This document shows positions 16,340 to 24,996 of a stretch of 44,571 bases of DNA, piece after piece. A model generated the notes under the pieces. The model worked only from the letters and a program-made list of their open reading frames with translations, was not told where the DNA came from and did not search any database. Source of the DNA: Candidatus Saccharibacteria bacterium RIFCSPHIGHO2_12_FULL_47_16b (lineage in GTDB: Bacteria > Patescibacteriota > Saccharimonadia > Saccharimonadales > UBA10212). Within the stretch, counting starts at the first letter, position 1, and the number at the start of each line of letters is the position of its first letter. Made by a program: the position numbers and the translations under genes. The DNA is taken from contig MGCU01000027.1 of the NCBI GenBank assembly GCA_001790525.1, forward strand, positions 1 through 44,571, in the 5' to 3' direction.

Positions 16340-18361
16340 ATGGAGCAAAAACCTAAACGTAGCGGTGTTAGTCGCAGCAAAGCTTTACGAGCGCAAAAAC
16401 AAGCGGTGTCTGATGCTAACCGGATTGCCAGTCAGTACCTTGATGCAACCGCTAAAGCACCAGCTGCCAAACCGCGCCGCCCTGAACCGTTTGGTACAGG
16501 GCGCCGGGCCAATCTCATTGATGATAGCCCACGCTTAAAAATTATCGGCCTTGGCGGTATGGACGGCGGCGGTAGCAAAAACATGATTGTGATTGAGTAC
16601 CAAAACGACGCCATTGTACTAGATTGTGGCAATGACTTAGGTGTGGATTTGCCGGGTATTAATTATGGCATTGCCGATACCAGCTATCTGGACCAAATAA
16701 AAAATAAGCTCAAGGGTTTTGTCATAACCCACGGGCATCTTGACCACATTGGCGGCCTGCCGCACGTATTGCCCAAATATAATGTGCCGGTTTATGGCAG
16801 CCGCTTTAGCATTGGCCGAGTCGAAGAAATTTTTGAGAACTTCAATCAGCCGATGCCGGATGGCTTTAAGCTTAAGACCGTGGTCATGAACGAGACTACC
16901 CATGAGCGGCTCAAACTTGGCCAGTTCTTTGTGGAACTAGTGCGAGTCACCCATTCCATTCCGGGCAGTACTGCGATAGTAATTGATACGCCGGTTGGAC
17001 GCATCGTCAATAGCGGCGATTTCCGCTTTGACCCCAATCCACTGGACCACGAAAAAACCGATATGGAGCGATTTAAGCAACTGGCTGACGAAGGAGTTTT
17101 GGTACTAATGAGCGAATCGACCACCACCGAGCGACCGGGCCGTACGCCGAGCGAGTCCACCATCGAACAAAGTTTCATTGATATCATGAATACCGCGCCG
17201 GGCCGGATTTTTGTGGCGATCTTTTCGACCAACACCAACCGGATTCAGATGGTGGTTAATGCAGCAGTTCATCATGGCCGCAAAGTGGCCATGGACGGCC
17301 GTAGCATGATTAGCACTCTGGAAATGGCGGTGCGCAATGGCTTTATGAAAATCCCTAAAGGCACCTTTGTGCCCATCGCGTCAGTTAATAATTTGAAGGA
17401 CGACAAAGTCGTCGTGGTCTGTACCGGCGGTCAAGGCGAGCCTAATTCGGCATTGGTGCGGATGGCCATGGGCGACCACCAGCACGTTCAGCTTAAAGAA
17501 CAGGACACCGTCATTCTGTCGAGCACGGCAATTCCATATACCGGCAACGACAGTATGATCCGGGCCATGGTGGACGACCTTAACCGCAAGGGCGTGCATG
17601 TTTACCGACACGAAACGCACGAGGTCGATAACGCTGGACCGCTACATGTTTCCGGACATGGCAGCCAGGAGGAATACCGCGAGATGGCCGCCATCCTCAA
17701 ACCGAAATTTTTTGTGCCAATTTACGGCGATTATACCGCCAAAAAATACCACATCGATTTAGCGGTGGAAGCCGGCGTGCCACGGGCCAACTCCATTAAT
17801 GCCGACAACGGCGACATCATCAGTTTCACCAAAGATAAGATGGAAGTTGAAGGACAAGTGCCGCACGGTACGATTTTAGTTGACCAAACCGGCGCCATTG
17901 TTAGCACGGTTGTGGTCAAAGACCGCGTCCTATTAGCCGAGGAGGGCATGGTAGCAGTGGTACTAACCATCGATAAAAAGACCGGTTCGCTACTTACCAG
18001 TCCGGACATCATCAGCCGAGGCTTCATTTACATGAAAGAACGGGAAGAATTGATGAACGATTTTCGGGCCGAATTGCGCCGAGCCGTCAGCCAGCGCTAC
18101 AAGCGGGTTGATTTGGACCGTTTTAAGGCCGAACTTAAAGACTACGTGACTCATTTTCTGTACGAACAAACCCAGCGCAGCCCGATTGTCATTCCAGTTG
18201 TTAATGTCATTGGCGGCCGGCCGGAGAAACAGGGAACTCTAACAACTTCCAATGGCGAGCCGATTAAGCAGAAAACACCTGAGGAAATCGCCCTCGAACA
18301 GCAGCGCCGCTTCGCCCAAATGCGCCAACGCTTACTCAACCAAGATGCTCGAGTAGACTAG
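16340..18361 (+). CDS. rnj: Ribonuclease J
   Basis: Metallo-beta-lactamase/beta-CASP: ITHGHLDHIGGLPHVLPKY, STAIPYTGNDSMI, HVSGHGSQEEYREM, FVPIYGDY. Confidence 0.96.
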   Translation: MEQKPKRSGVSRSKALRAQKQAVSDANRIASQYLDATAKAPAAKPRRPEPFGTGRRANLIDDSPRLKIIGLGGMDGGGSKNMIVIEYQNDAIVLDCGNDLGVDLPGINYGIADTSYLDQIKNKLKGFVITHGHLDHIGGLPHVLPKYNVPVYGSRFSIGRVEEIFENFNQPMPDGFKLKTVVMNETTHERLKLGQFFVELVRVTHSIPGSTAIVIDTPVGRIVNSGDFRFDPNPLDHEKTDMERFKQLADEGVLVLMSESTTTERPGRTPSESTIEQSFIDIMNTAPGRIFVAIFSTNTNRIQMVVNAAVHHGRKVAMDGRSMISTLEMAVRNGFMKIPKGTFVPIASVNNLKDDKVVVVCTGGQGEPNSALVRMAMGDHQHVQLKEQDTVILSSTAIPYTGNDSMIRAMVDDLNRKGVHVYRHETHEVDNAGPLHVSGHGSQEEYREMAAILKPKFFVPIYGDYTAKKYHIDLAVEAGVPRANSINADNGDIISFTKDKMEVEGQVPHGTILVDQTGAIVSTVVVKDRVLLAEEGMVAVVLTIDKKTGSLLTSPDIISRGFIYMKEREELMNDFRAELRRAVSQRYKRVDLDRFKAELKDYVTHFLYEQTQRSPIVIPVVNVIGGRPEKQGTLTTSNGEPIKQKTPEEIALEQQRRFAQMRQRLLNQDARVD

Positions 18362-18454
18362 CGCTCGCACCATTCAAAAAAGTGTGCGTTCCGCGCCGGG
18401 TCGTCTGCCGCCCGCAGGTCAGTCGACTCGGGCTGCACCACGCTTGACCCACTT

Positions 18455-18512
18455 TTGTTGAACAGGGCTCGCTTATGAGCTGCATAGGGTTACACCCTAT
18501 GCCTTTCAACAA
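18455..18512. other. Three-way-junction-like intergenic structure
   Basis: ttgttgaa/ttcaacaa enclosing gctc-gcttat-gagc and gcataggg-ttaca-ccctatgc. Confidence 0.6.
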
Positions 18513-18585
18513 CAGTTTCTCAAGGTAGCTCCTTATGTCTGGAAAAAGACAGGACTCGCTTTCAATTGACTAATTTTGCTTGTGC

Positions 18586-18614
18586 TTGCGTAACATAAAT
18601 CCTTAGGATAGAAT
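18586..18614 (+). promoter_or_regulatory. Sigma70-type promoter
   Basis: TTGCGT (18586-18591) - N17 - TAGAAT (18609-18614), upstream of ORF 18630. Confidence 0.55.
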
Positions 18615-18629
18615 TATGCTGGTATATCA

Positions 18630-18953
18630 ATGGAAAAGATTCCAGTCTCACCTCTCACTAAGAGGCAAGAACGGCTTGCACAAAAAATAGCTCGCCACGC
18701 CATATATAGAGCTGATCATGGGTGGACAGGAGAATACAATGTGCCAGCTACAAGACCAGTGCTAACAGCCATAGAGATTCTTATAGACGATTTCCCATGG
18801 AGCCAACACTCAGTTGAAGTGTATGATCGAGCTAGAGAAGTCTTTAGAGCACAAAAACCGCATTTAGACTTAGAAGTTAACTTAGGTAAAAAAGTTCGAA
18901 GACTCGATAAAGTTTTACACTTCTCTGATAAAGTAGAGATAGTAGAAGCATAG
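18630..18953 (+). CDS. Hypothetical protein, 107 aa
   Basis: ORF downstream of a promoter; no SD evident. Confidence 0.6.
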   Translation: MEKIPVSPLTKRQERLAQKIARHAIYRADHGWTGEYNVPATRPVLTAIEILIDDFPWSQHSVEVYDRAREVFRAQKPHLDLEVNLGKKVRRLDKVLHFSDKVEIVEA

Positions 18954-19049
18954 GTATAATCTAAGCTATTGCTGAGCGGCATTAGATAATTTGCCCAAAC
19001 CATAACTAAGTCAGCCTATTGAGGTCTTTTTCCAAAAAATAATTTTGAC

Positions 19050-19078
19050 TTGACGAACAGCTAAGTGGGGAGTATAAA
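19050..19078 (+). promoter_or_regulatory. Near-consensus sigma70 promoter
   Basis: TTGACG (19050-19055) - N17 - TATAAA (19073-19078). Confidence 0.75.
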
Positions 19079-19086
19079 GGATAACC

Positions 19087-19146
19087 ATGAGCTATTTTAA
19101 GCGCACAGAATGTCTTATCATGTTTCCCTTAAGGGGGCTGATTTAG
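19087..19146 (+). CDS. Candidate 19-aa leader peptide MSYFKRTECLIMFPLRGLI
   Basis: ATG preceded by aaagga; TAG lies inside the left arm of a putative antiterminator. Confidence 0.45.
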   Translation: MSYFKRTECLIMFPLRGLI

Positions 19147-19173
19147 CGCGTTGCGAATAAATAGCTAAATGTA

Positions 19174-19196
19174 AGCCCCCGCCTCGGGGGCTTTTT
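19174..19196 (+). terminator. Rho-independent terminator / attenuator
   Basis: agcccccg-cct-cgggggct followed by a T-run; the agccccc arm can alternatively pair with gggggct at 19133-19139. Confidence 0.85.
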
Positions 19197-19229
19197 AAAA
19201 CAAAATCTAAATAAAAAAGAAAGGATAAA

Positions 19230-19607
19230 ATGGCAAATACAGAAACAAATGAACTGTCAACTTCAAACGAGCTAGTGCCTATTGAAGGCCTACCGGAGTC
19301 TTCACTCGAAACAATGCTAGAGGAAGATTGGCTGGAAATTGATGGTGGACCGGTGGATGACCCCGAGAAATATGTTAGCGTCGGTATAGCCGCTGGTGAG
19401 ATGGCGTTGAGAATCATAGCTAAGCCTAAAAAAGAAGGTGATACTCTACGACTATGGCTTCAATTTGCGATCGACCCATCAACAAGGCATGATGCAAAAG
19501 CACACCCATTCGCCTACGCAGATAAAGCCGGAATTAAGGATTTGCGTAACCCGTTTGATATTGAAGAACAGGTATTAGCGCGAGCTGAATTCGATCAAGC
19601 TGCCTAG
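19230..19607 (+). CDS. Hypothetical acidic protein, 125 aa
   Basis: ORF with SD (aagaaagga), downstream of the attenuator. Confidence 0.65.
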   Translation: MANTETNELSTSNELVPIEGLPESSLETMLEEDWLEIDGGPVDDPEKYVSVGIAAGEMALRIIAKPKKEGDTLRLWLQFAIDPSTRHDAKAHPFAYADKAGIKDLRNPFDIEEQVLARAEFDQAA

Positions 19608-19611
19608 ATTG

Positions 19612-19771
19612 ACCCAGCAGTAGACTTTCAAGTCAGCTCGCCTAACCATGGAGCCTAGTTATTCGACGACATGACTATCAAAAGGTTAGGGAATTTACTG
19701 CAATTGAAGTTTCTTGACGAGCCGATCTAGTTTATGTGAAGTCGAATAATCTCGAAGGCTCACTGCTGGGT
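19612..19771. repeat. Nested palindromic element, copy 2 (related to 267-351)
   Basis: acccagcag/ctgctgggt outer arms, inner cctaacc/ggttagg and ttattcgac/gtcgaataa; shares CCCAGYAGTAGACTTTC and GAATAATCTCGAARGCTCACTRCTGGGT with copy 1. Confidence 0.85.
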
Positions 19772-19892
19772 TGACAGCATAATTGAGGTCAGACCTCCCG
19801 CCCCGCGTTTGACAACAGCGGTGTGGAGTGTTATAATTACAACACTTGCCTTGAGCAGGTATTTTGTTACTTCTTAAGCTATACTATTTTCA

Positions 19893-22064
19893 ATGGCCAA
19901 AAAGAGAAAAAATTCAGCAGCCGCCAAGAAAAGGGAGGCTACTAAAAGGAGCGCTGGCTTTTGGCGGGGCGTCGGCGCGGTTCTGCTGATTGTCGGCGGC
20001 TTGGTTATGGCCTTTGGCGCCGTTATTAACGCGCCAATTCCAGAGGGATTATGGAATGGCGCTTGGGGCTGGTTTGGCATAGCCACCGTTTTTGCACCGT
20101 TTGTTCTGGTTTATCTTGGCGCCCTGAAATTTTTAAGCGAAGATCAACAAATACCTCTGCCCAAAATGATTGGTGCGCTTGGCACCATTGTTTTTTTGGC
20201 GGCCTGGTTACACATTGCATTTGAGCACGGCGGCAGCGTTGGCAAATCAGTCGGCGGTGCGTTAATAGGTCCATTCGGTGAGTTTCTTAGCTCGTTGATT
20301 TTCTTCTTACTGGCCTTATTTGCATTATTTTTCACGCTGGCAATTGATCCACGTAGCTTACTCAAACTAAAAGACTTATTTATCCGCGAGAAGCCAGAAG
20401 GCGAAGAAGGCGAGGAAGATTTAGCTGCTCTCAAAGCCAAAATGAGCCCGGACTTTCAATTGCACGAGGGGGTGCCGGTTGAACATCACCGGGCCGGTCA
20501 AGCTCGGGGCGCTAGCCTGCGCAATGTGGCCGAAAGGCTGTCGCCAGCCGAAAATCATGCCGCCCTGACCGCCGCTTCTGATCCAGACTGGCAATTTCCG
20601 TCACTCGACTTACTTAGTGATAAGCAGGATAAGGCTGACGCCGGCGATGTCCAAGGCAACGCCCAAATAATTAAAGAAACTTTTGCTAATTTTAATATTG
20701 ATGTGGGGGTTGAAGGCGCCAATGTTGGTCCGCGGGTAACCCAGTACACGCTCAAGCCGCCAACCGGCGTTAAATTGTCCCGCCTAACTGCTTTAGAAAA
20801 CAACTTAGCCTTGGATTTGGCCGCCCAAAGCATCCGCATGGAAGCGCCGATTCCGGGTAAACGGGCGGTTGGCATAGAAGTGCCAAATGTTAAAGCGGCC
20901 ACGGTTTCGATTCACGGCTTATTATCGGCTGATGAGTGGCGGTCGTTAAAAAGTCCCTTGCCGATGGCCATTGGTAAAAATATCTCCGGCACGCCGATTG
21001 TGGCCGATCTGGATAAACTGCCGCACCTTTTGATTGCCGGCCAGACCGGTTCCGGTAAATCCGTCATGATTAACACCATTTTGACCAGCCTGCTTTATCG
21101 CAATAGCCCATCCGAACTCAAACTCATCCTGGTTGATCCAAAACAGGTCGAAATGAACCTTTATAACAATATTCCACACTTACTAGCACCGGTGATTCAC
21201 GAGCCGGAAAAGTGCATTAGCGCCCTCAAATGGGCAGTGGCCGAGATGGAACGGCGGTTGAGAACGTTTGGTGAAGTTGGTAAACGCAACATCGCTGAAT
21301 ACAACAACCATAAACAGGAAGAAGGGATGCCCTATATCGTTATCGTGATTGATGAGCTGGCCGATTTGATGATGATGGCTGCCCGTGACGTGGAAGCACT
21401 GGTAGTGCGTATTGCCCAAAAGGCCCGGGCGGCTGGTATTCATCTGGTAATAGCCACCCAACGACCAAGTGTGGACGTTATAACCGGCTTAATTAAGGCC
21501 AACGTGCCGGGCCGGATTGCCTTTACGGTGGTTCAGCAAGTCGATTCGCGCACCATCATTGACCAAGCCGGCGCCGAAAAGCTGTTGGGCAGCGGCGATA
21601 TGCTCTTTAGCGTGCCCGAGTTTAACAAGCCAATTCGTGTCCAAGCCGCTTTGATCACCGATGCCGAGACCACCAAAGTATGCAACTTCTTGCGCGACCA
21701 GCGATCACCGACTTACGATGAGGAAGTTGTGTCTCAACCAGTCCAGCTAACCGGCCGAGCCGGCTCAATTTTGAGCATCGAAGGCACGGTTGATGATAGT
21801 GCCTGGCGCGACGCTATAGAAGTCGTTATCACGAATGGTAAGGCTAGCACCAGTTTACTTCAGCGTAAACTTCGAATTGGCTACGGCCGGGCTTCCCGTT
21901 TGATCGACATGATGGAAGAGCAAGGCATTGTCGGCCCAGCCGAAGGCTCGCGACCACGCCACGTTTTAGTTAGCGACATAAACCAGGTTTTTGGCGCTGA
22001 TGAATCTGCTGATGAAACCGAACAGATGTATGACGAAAATTTTCCCGAAGAAGGGAAAAAGTAG
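19893..22064 (+). CDS. ftsK: DNA translocase FtsK/SpoIIIE
   Basis: HLLIAGQTGSGKSVMINTIL Walker A, IVIVIDELADLMM Walker B, ATQRPSVDVITGLIKANVPGRIAF, C-terminal gamma domain. Confidence 0.97.
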   Translation: MAKKRKNSAAAKKREATKRSAGFWRGVGAVLLIVGGLVMAFGAVINAPIPEGLWNGAWGWFGIATVFAPFVLVYLGALKFLSEDQQIPLPKMIGALGTIVFLAAWLHIAFEHGGSVGKSVGGALIGPFGEFLSSLIFFLLALFALFFTLAIDPRSLLKLKDLFIREKPEGEEGEEDLAALKAKMSPDFQLHEGVPVEHHRAGQARGASLRNVAERLSPAENHAALTAASDPDWQFPSLDLLSDKQDKADAGDVQGNAQIIKETFANFNIDVGVEGANVGPRVTQYTLKPPTGVKLSRLTALENNLALDLAAQSIRMEAPIPGKRAVGIEVPNVKAATVSIHGLLSADEWRSLKSPLPMAIGKNISGTPIVADLDKLPHLLIAGQTGSGKSVMINTILTSLLYRNSPSELKLILVDPKQVEMNLYNNIPHLLAPVIHEPEKCISALKWAVAEMERRLRTFGEVGKRNIAEYNNHKQEEGMPYIVIVIDELADLMMMAARDVEALVVRIAQKARAAGIHLVIATQRPSVDVITGLIKANVPGRIAFTVVQQVDSRTIIDQAGAEKLLGSGDMLFSVPEFNKPIRVQAALITDAETTKVCNFLRDQRSPTYDEEVVSQPVQLTGRAGSILSIEGTVDDSAWRDAIEVVITNGKASTSLLQRKLRIGYGRASRLIDMMEEQGIVGPAEGSRPRHVLVSDINQVFGADESADETEQMYDENFPEEGKK

Positions 22065-22067
22065 TAC

Positions 22068-22095
22068 TTTACAGAATCTTTGTTTCATTTATAAT
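22068..22095 (+). promoter_or_regulatory. Sigma70-type promoter
   Basis: TTTACA (22068-22073) - N16 - TATAAT (22090-22095); ATG at 22105. Confidence 0.55.
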
Positions 22096-22104
22096 CAGTT
22101 TTTT

Positions 22105-22341
22105 ATGGCGGGTCTGGAAATTGAAAATGTTGATCTTAGCTTATACAATCGACAGGTCGGCAGGCTGGCCGCAGCCTTGGGACGAACTCTATATCTGCAC
22201 GCCCAAACACCAGAGGAACCTTTGCCCGCAGACGTCTGGGCCACGCTGGATACGTATTTAGTTGTAGAAAAGGGTATTGACCCAGAAGATAGTAAATTAG
22301 CAATGACAGCTCTTGACCGGCTTGTGGCCCATCGGCGGTAA
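22105..22341 (+). CDS. Small hypothetical protein, start revised from ORF track 21991
   Basis: The in-frame ATG at 22105 follows the promoter; the upstream part of the ORF overlaps ftsK. Confidence 0.6.
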   Translation: MAGLEIENVDLSLYNRQVGRLAAALGRTLYLHAQTPEEPLPADVWATLDTYLVVEKGIDPEDSKLAMTALDRLVAHRR

Positions 22342-22449
22342 ACTTGACCTACAAACTTAAAATAGCTACAATTTAGCGACTAATTTAACTTCGGCTCGAG
22401 GCGACTCGTATCGGCACTCGGGCTTTAACCAGAGGAGGAGATTTTATTC

Positions 22450-23007
22450 ATGAATGCACGAGCTGCGCAGACTGGCGCAGTACAAGGCGACGGCGAGGAA
22501 CGCAATGAGGCTGTACAAAATGGTACTGCAAATGAGTACCGCAGTCGGCAACGCAGTAATGTGCCTGTAAGCACTGGCGGAGTCGGCGGCTCTGCCGTCG
22601 AGCAGGCCAGCGCGGTGCGCGGGTCGTTGAATTTATATGAAGTAGCAGTTCTATTTGATCCCGGCTTAGAAATTGATATGGACAAAGCCTCCGGTAAGGT
22701 TGAAAAAATCATTACCGAAGCCGGCGCTAAAATCAGTAAAGCTGATAATTGGGGCAAGCGTAAACTAGCTTACAAAATTAAGAAACACGATTTTGCGGTC
22801 TACGTTTTTTACACGGTTGAGGCGCCGCCGGAGGCTGTTGGTGCAATTGAAAAAACCCTTAACATTACCGACGAGGTAATCAGATTTTTAATTACCAAGC
22901 CGGATCTGAAAGCTAAAGCCAAAGCCGAGGCACTGGCTAAAGAAAAAGCTGCCAAGGCGGCCGAACGGGCCGCAAGTTCAGGTAAAGAAGAAAGCGAAGA
23001 AGAGTAG
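22450..23007 (+). CDS. rpsF: 30S ribosomal protein S6 with an unusual ~60-aa N-terminal extension
   Basis: LNLYEVAVLFDPGLEIDMDKASGKVEKIITEAGAKI...WGKRKLAYKIKKHDFAVYVFYTVEA; strong SD agaggaggag precedes ATG 22450. Confidence 0.92.
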   Translation: MNARAAQTGAVQGDGEERNEAVQNGTANEYRSRQRSNVPVSTGGVGGSAVEQASAVRGSLNLYEVAVLFDPGLEIDMDKASGKVEKIITEAGAKISKADNWGKRKLAYKIKKHDFAVYVFYTVEAPPEAVGAIEKTLNITDEVIRFLITKPDLKAKAKAEALAKEKAAKAAERAASSGKEESEEE

Positions 23008-23046
23008 AATTAATAGTGAGTAGAGAGTAGTGAATAAGGAGTAGAA
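23006..23046. repeat. Single-arm heptad array upstream of ssb
   Basis: agtgagt-agagagt-agtgaat-aaggagt-agaacc. Confidence 0.6.
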
Positions 23047-23048
23047 CC

Positions 23049-23543
23049 ATGGCGAGGAGTTTTAATCAAGTAATTTTAATGGGTAATTTAACGCGTGATC
23101 CAGAGTTGCGCACCACACCAAACGGTCAAAGCGTTTGCAGCTTTAGTCTAGCGCTTAACCGCAGCTACAGAAGTGGCGATGGTGAGTGGAAGGAACAAAC
23201 CGATTTTATCGACATTGTAGCTTGGGGACCACTCGGCGAGCGGGTAGCTCAATATCTAACCAAAGGCCGTGCCGCGCTGGTTAATGGCCGCTTACAGAGC
23301 CGCTCATGGGAACAAGATGGCCAAAAGCGCAGCAAGGTCGAGGTTGTCGCCAACGACGTTACCTTCTTAGGTGGCCCGAGCGGTGCGCCGGCAGCAGCCG
23401 ATGATAAAACTAAAGCAGCACCGGCCGAACCAGCAGCCGCTAAACCTAAAAAGGGCGGCAAGAAAAAAGCTGACGAGGACGAGGAAGTCGTCATCGAGGA
23501 CATCGGCGACGAACCAATTAATTTAGACGATATTCCCTTCTAA
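23049..23543 (+). CDS. ssb: Single-stranded DNA-binding protein
   Basis: FNQVILMGNLTRDPELRTTPNGQSVCSFSLALNRSYR, acidic tail ending DDIPF. Confidence 0.97.
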   Translation: MARSFNQVILMGNLTRDPELRTTPNGQSVCSFSLALNRSYRSGDGEWKEQTDFIDIVAWGPLGERVAQYLTKGRAALVNGRLQSRSWEQDGQKRSKVEVVANDVTFLGGPSGAPAAADDKTKAAPAEPAAAKPKKGGKKKADEDEEVVIEDIGDEPINLDDIPF

Positions 23544-23615
23544 ATAGGGGATAGGGGCTAGGGTATAGGGTACAGAAGATTGACCTAAACCCTCACCCCT
23601 CGACCCTCAACCCTA
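23544..23615. repeat. Degenerate heptad inverted repeat
   Basis: ataggggataggggctagggtatagggt ... acctaaaccctcacccctcgaccctcaaccct. Confidence 0.78.
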
Positions 23616-23640
23616 AGTTCGACTGAAAGGAGAACGATAA

Positions 23641-23844
23641 ATGGCGAAGATTTTCAAATATCGGACAGATGTCGCTTATTTTGACTACAAGGATTTTAAG
23701 ACCTTACAGCGCTACATCAACCAGTACGGTCAGATTGAACCGCGTAAAAAAACCGGTTTAACAGAGAGCAAGCAACGGCAATTAGCCCGAGCCATTAAGC
23801 GAGCTAGACACCTGGCTTTATTGCCATTCGTTTCGAACGGTTAA
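23641..23844 (+). CDS. rpsR: 30S ribosomal protein S18
   Basis: [54 protein letters not shown]. Confidence 0.97.
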   Translation: MAKIFKYRTDVAYFDYKDFKTLQRYINQYGQIEPRKKTGLTESKQRQLARAIKRARHLALLPFVSNG

Positions 23845-23957
23845 TAAAGCAATTTTTAATTCACAATTTACAATTCTCAATAAATTATCAATTTACAATT
23901 ATCAATGTAGCTACATGGAAAACGGTAAACGTATGGTAAACGGTAAACAGAAAACGG
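23845..23957. repeat. Degenerate heptad inverted repeat with atgtagctacat core
   Basis: ttcacaa-tttacaa-ttctcaa ... core 23905-23916 ... tggaaaacggtaaacg... Confidence 0.75.
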
Positions 23958-23963
23958 GAATAC

Positions 23964-24524
23964 ATGGCTCTCAACTTTACTGATTTAAAAAAAGGCACAA
24001 TCTTCCAGCTAGATGGTGTGCCCTACAAAGTTTTGGACTACACGCACAAAATGATGGGCCGCGGCAGCGCAACGGTCAGTGTCAAACTGCAAAACTTACT
24101 AGACGGGAAGATTTTGGACAAGACTTTTAAGGGTAGTGAACAGATAGAGCCGGCCGATGTAACCAGCCGCCCAATCCAATATCTCTATCAAGCCAACCGC
24201 CAATTCTACTTTATGGAGCCGGAAAATTATGAGCAGTACGATCTTAGCGGTTTGGACGATCAAGTTAAATTCATCAAAGAGGGCGAGAACCTTACTGGCC
24301 AATTTTTCGGCAGTCGGCTTATCAATATTGAGCTACCTAAAAACGTTTGGTTAAAGGTAACACAGGCCGAAGAAGCGGTGCGCGGCGACACCTCTACCTC
24401 TGTTACTAAAGACGCCGAGACTGAAACGGGCTTAAAAGTCAAAGTGCCGGCGCATGTTAAAACTGGGGATGTAATATCAGTGGATACGGCAAGTGGAAGT
24501 TACAGAGAACGTCAAAAAGGCTGA
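23964..24524 (+). CDS. efp: Elongation factor P
   Basis: DLKKGTIFQLDGVPYKVLDYTHKMMGRGSATVSVKLQNLLDG; PAHVKTGDVISVDTASGSYRER. Confidence 0.97.
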   Translation: MALNFTDLKKGTIFQLDGVPYKVLDYTHKMMGRGSATVSVKLQNLLDGKILDKTFKGSEQIEPADVTSRPIQYLYQANRQFYFMEPENYEQYDLSGLDDQVKFIKEGENLTGQFFGSRLINIELPKNVWLKVTQAEEAVRGDTSTSVTKDAETETGLKVKVPAHVKTGDVISVDTASGSYRERQKG

Positions 24525-24996
24525 TAAATTACGTTACTGGCTGGCTTTAATGCCCGAGGACATGCCAGTTGGCACCGAGTTTCAGCCTGGCCGTCTGCAC
24601 GTAACGATTATCCCGTGGTTTGTCAGTAATCTTAGCGAACCAGGGATGATTAATTCTTTTACTGACAAATTCGCCAAAATCACTAAATTTAATCTAACCA
24701 TCGGTGCCAAAGCTATGTTTGGACCAAAAAAGGACGTCTCGGTTAGCCTAATTAAGCAGAGTCAAGCCTTGTTAACTCTTCATCAGCTATCATTAGACTG
24801 GTTCGAGGAAATTAGCGCCCGTTGGGCAGTCAAAAATGCTCACGCTGGCCCAGATTATCGGCCGCATATCCGCCGCCGGCAGGGTACAAAGATAAAAACC
24901 GGGCAAATTATTGAAATTAATTCCATCAGCTTAATAAAAGCTGCCCGCCACGAAGATGGTAAAAGGGCCGTGGCCGCTAAAATTAATCTAAAATGA
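24493..24996 (+). CDS. 2H phosphoesterase / LigT-like RNA ligase-like protein
   Basis: Two HxT/H-type motifs: GRLHVTIIPWF and YRPHIRRRQG; overlaps the efp 3' end. Confidence 0.65.
   Translation: MEVTENVKKADKLRYWLALMPEDMPVGTEFQPGRLHVTIIPWFVSNLSEPGMINSFTDKFAKITKFNLTIGAKAMFGPKKDVSVSLIKQSQALLTLHQLSLDWFEEISARWAVKNAHAGPDYRPHIRRRQGTKIKTGQIIEINSISLIKAARHEDGKRAVAAKINLK

Noticed and set aside
16432-18339. Minus-strand ORFs inside rnj, pnp, ftsK, pilB and similar genes
   Set aside because: Shadow ORFs antisense to strongly supported coding genes, with no recognisable domains.
18361-18560. tmRNA, RNase P RNA or SRP RNA
   Set aside because: Compared by eye with conserved motifs (e.g. GAGGAAAGTCC, tmRNA acceptor ends); only short partial resemblances were seen.
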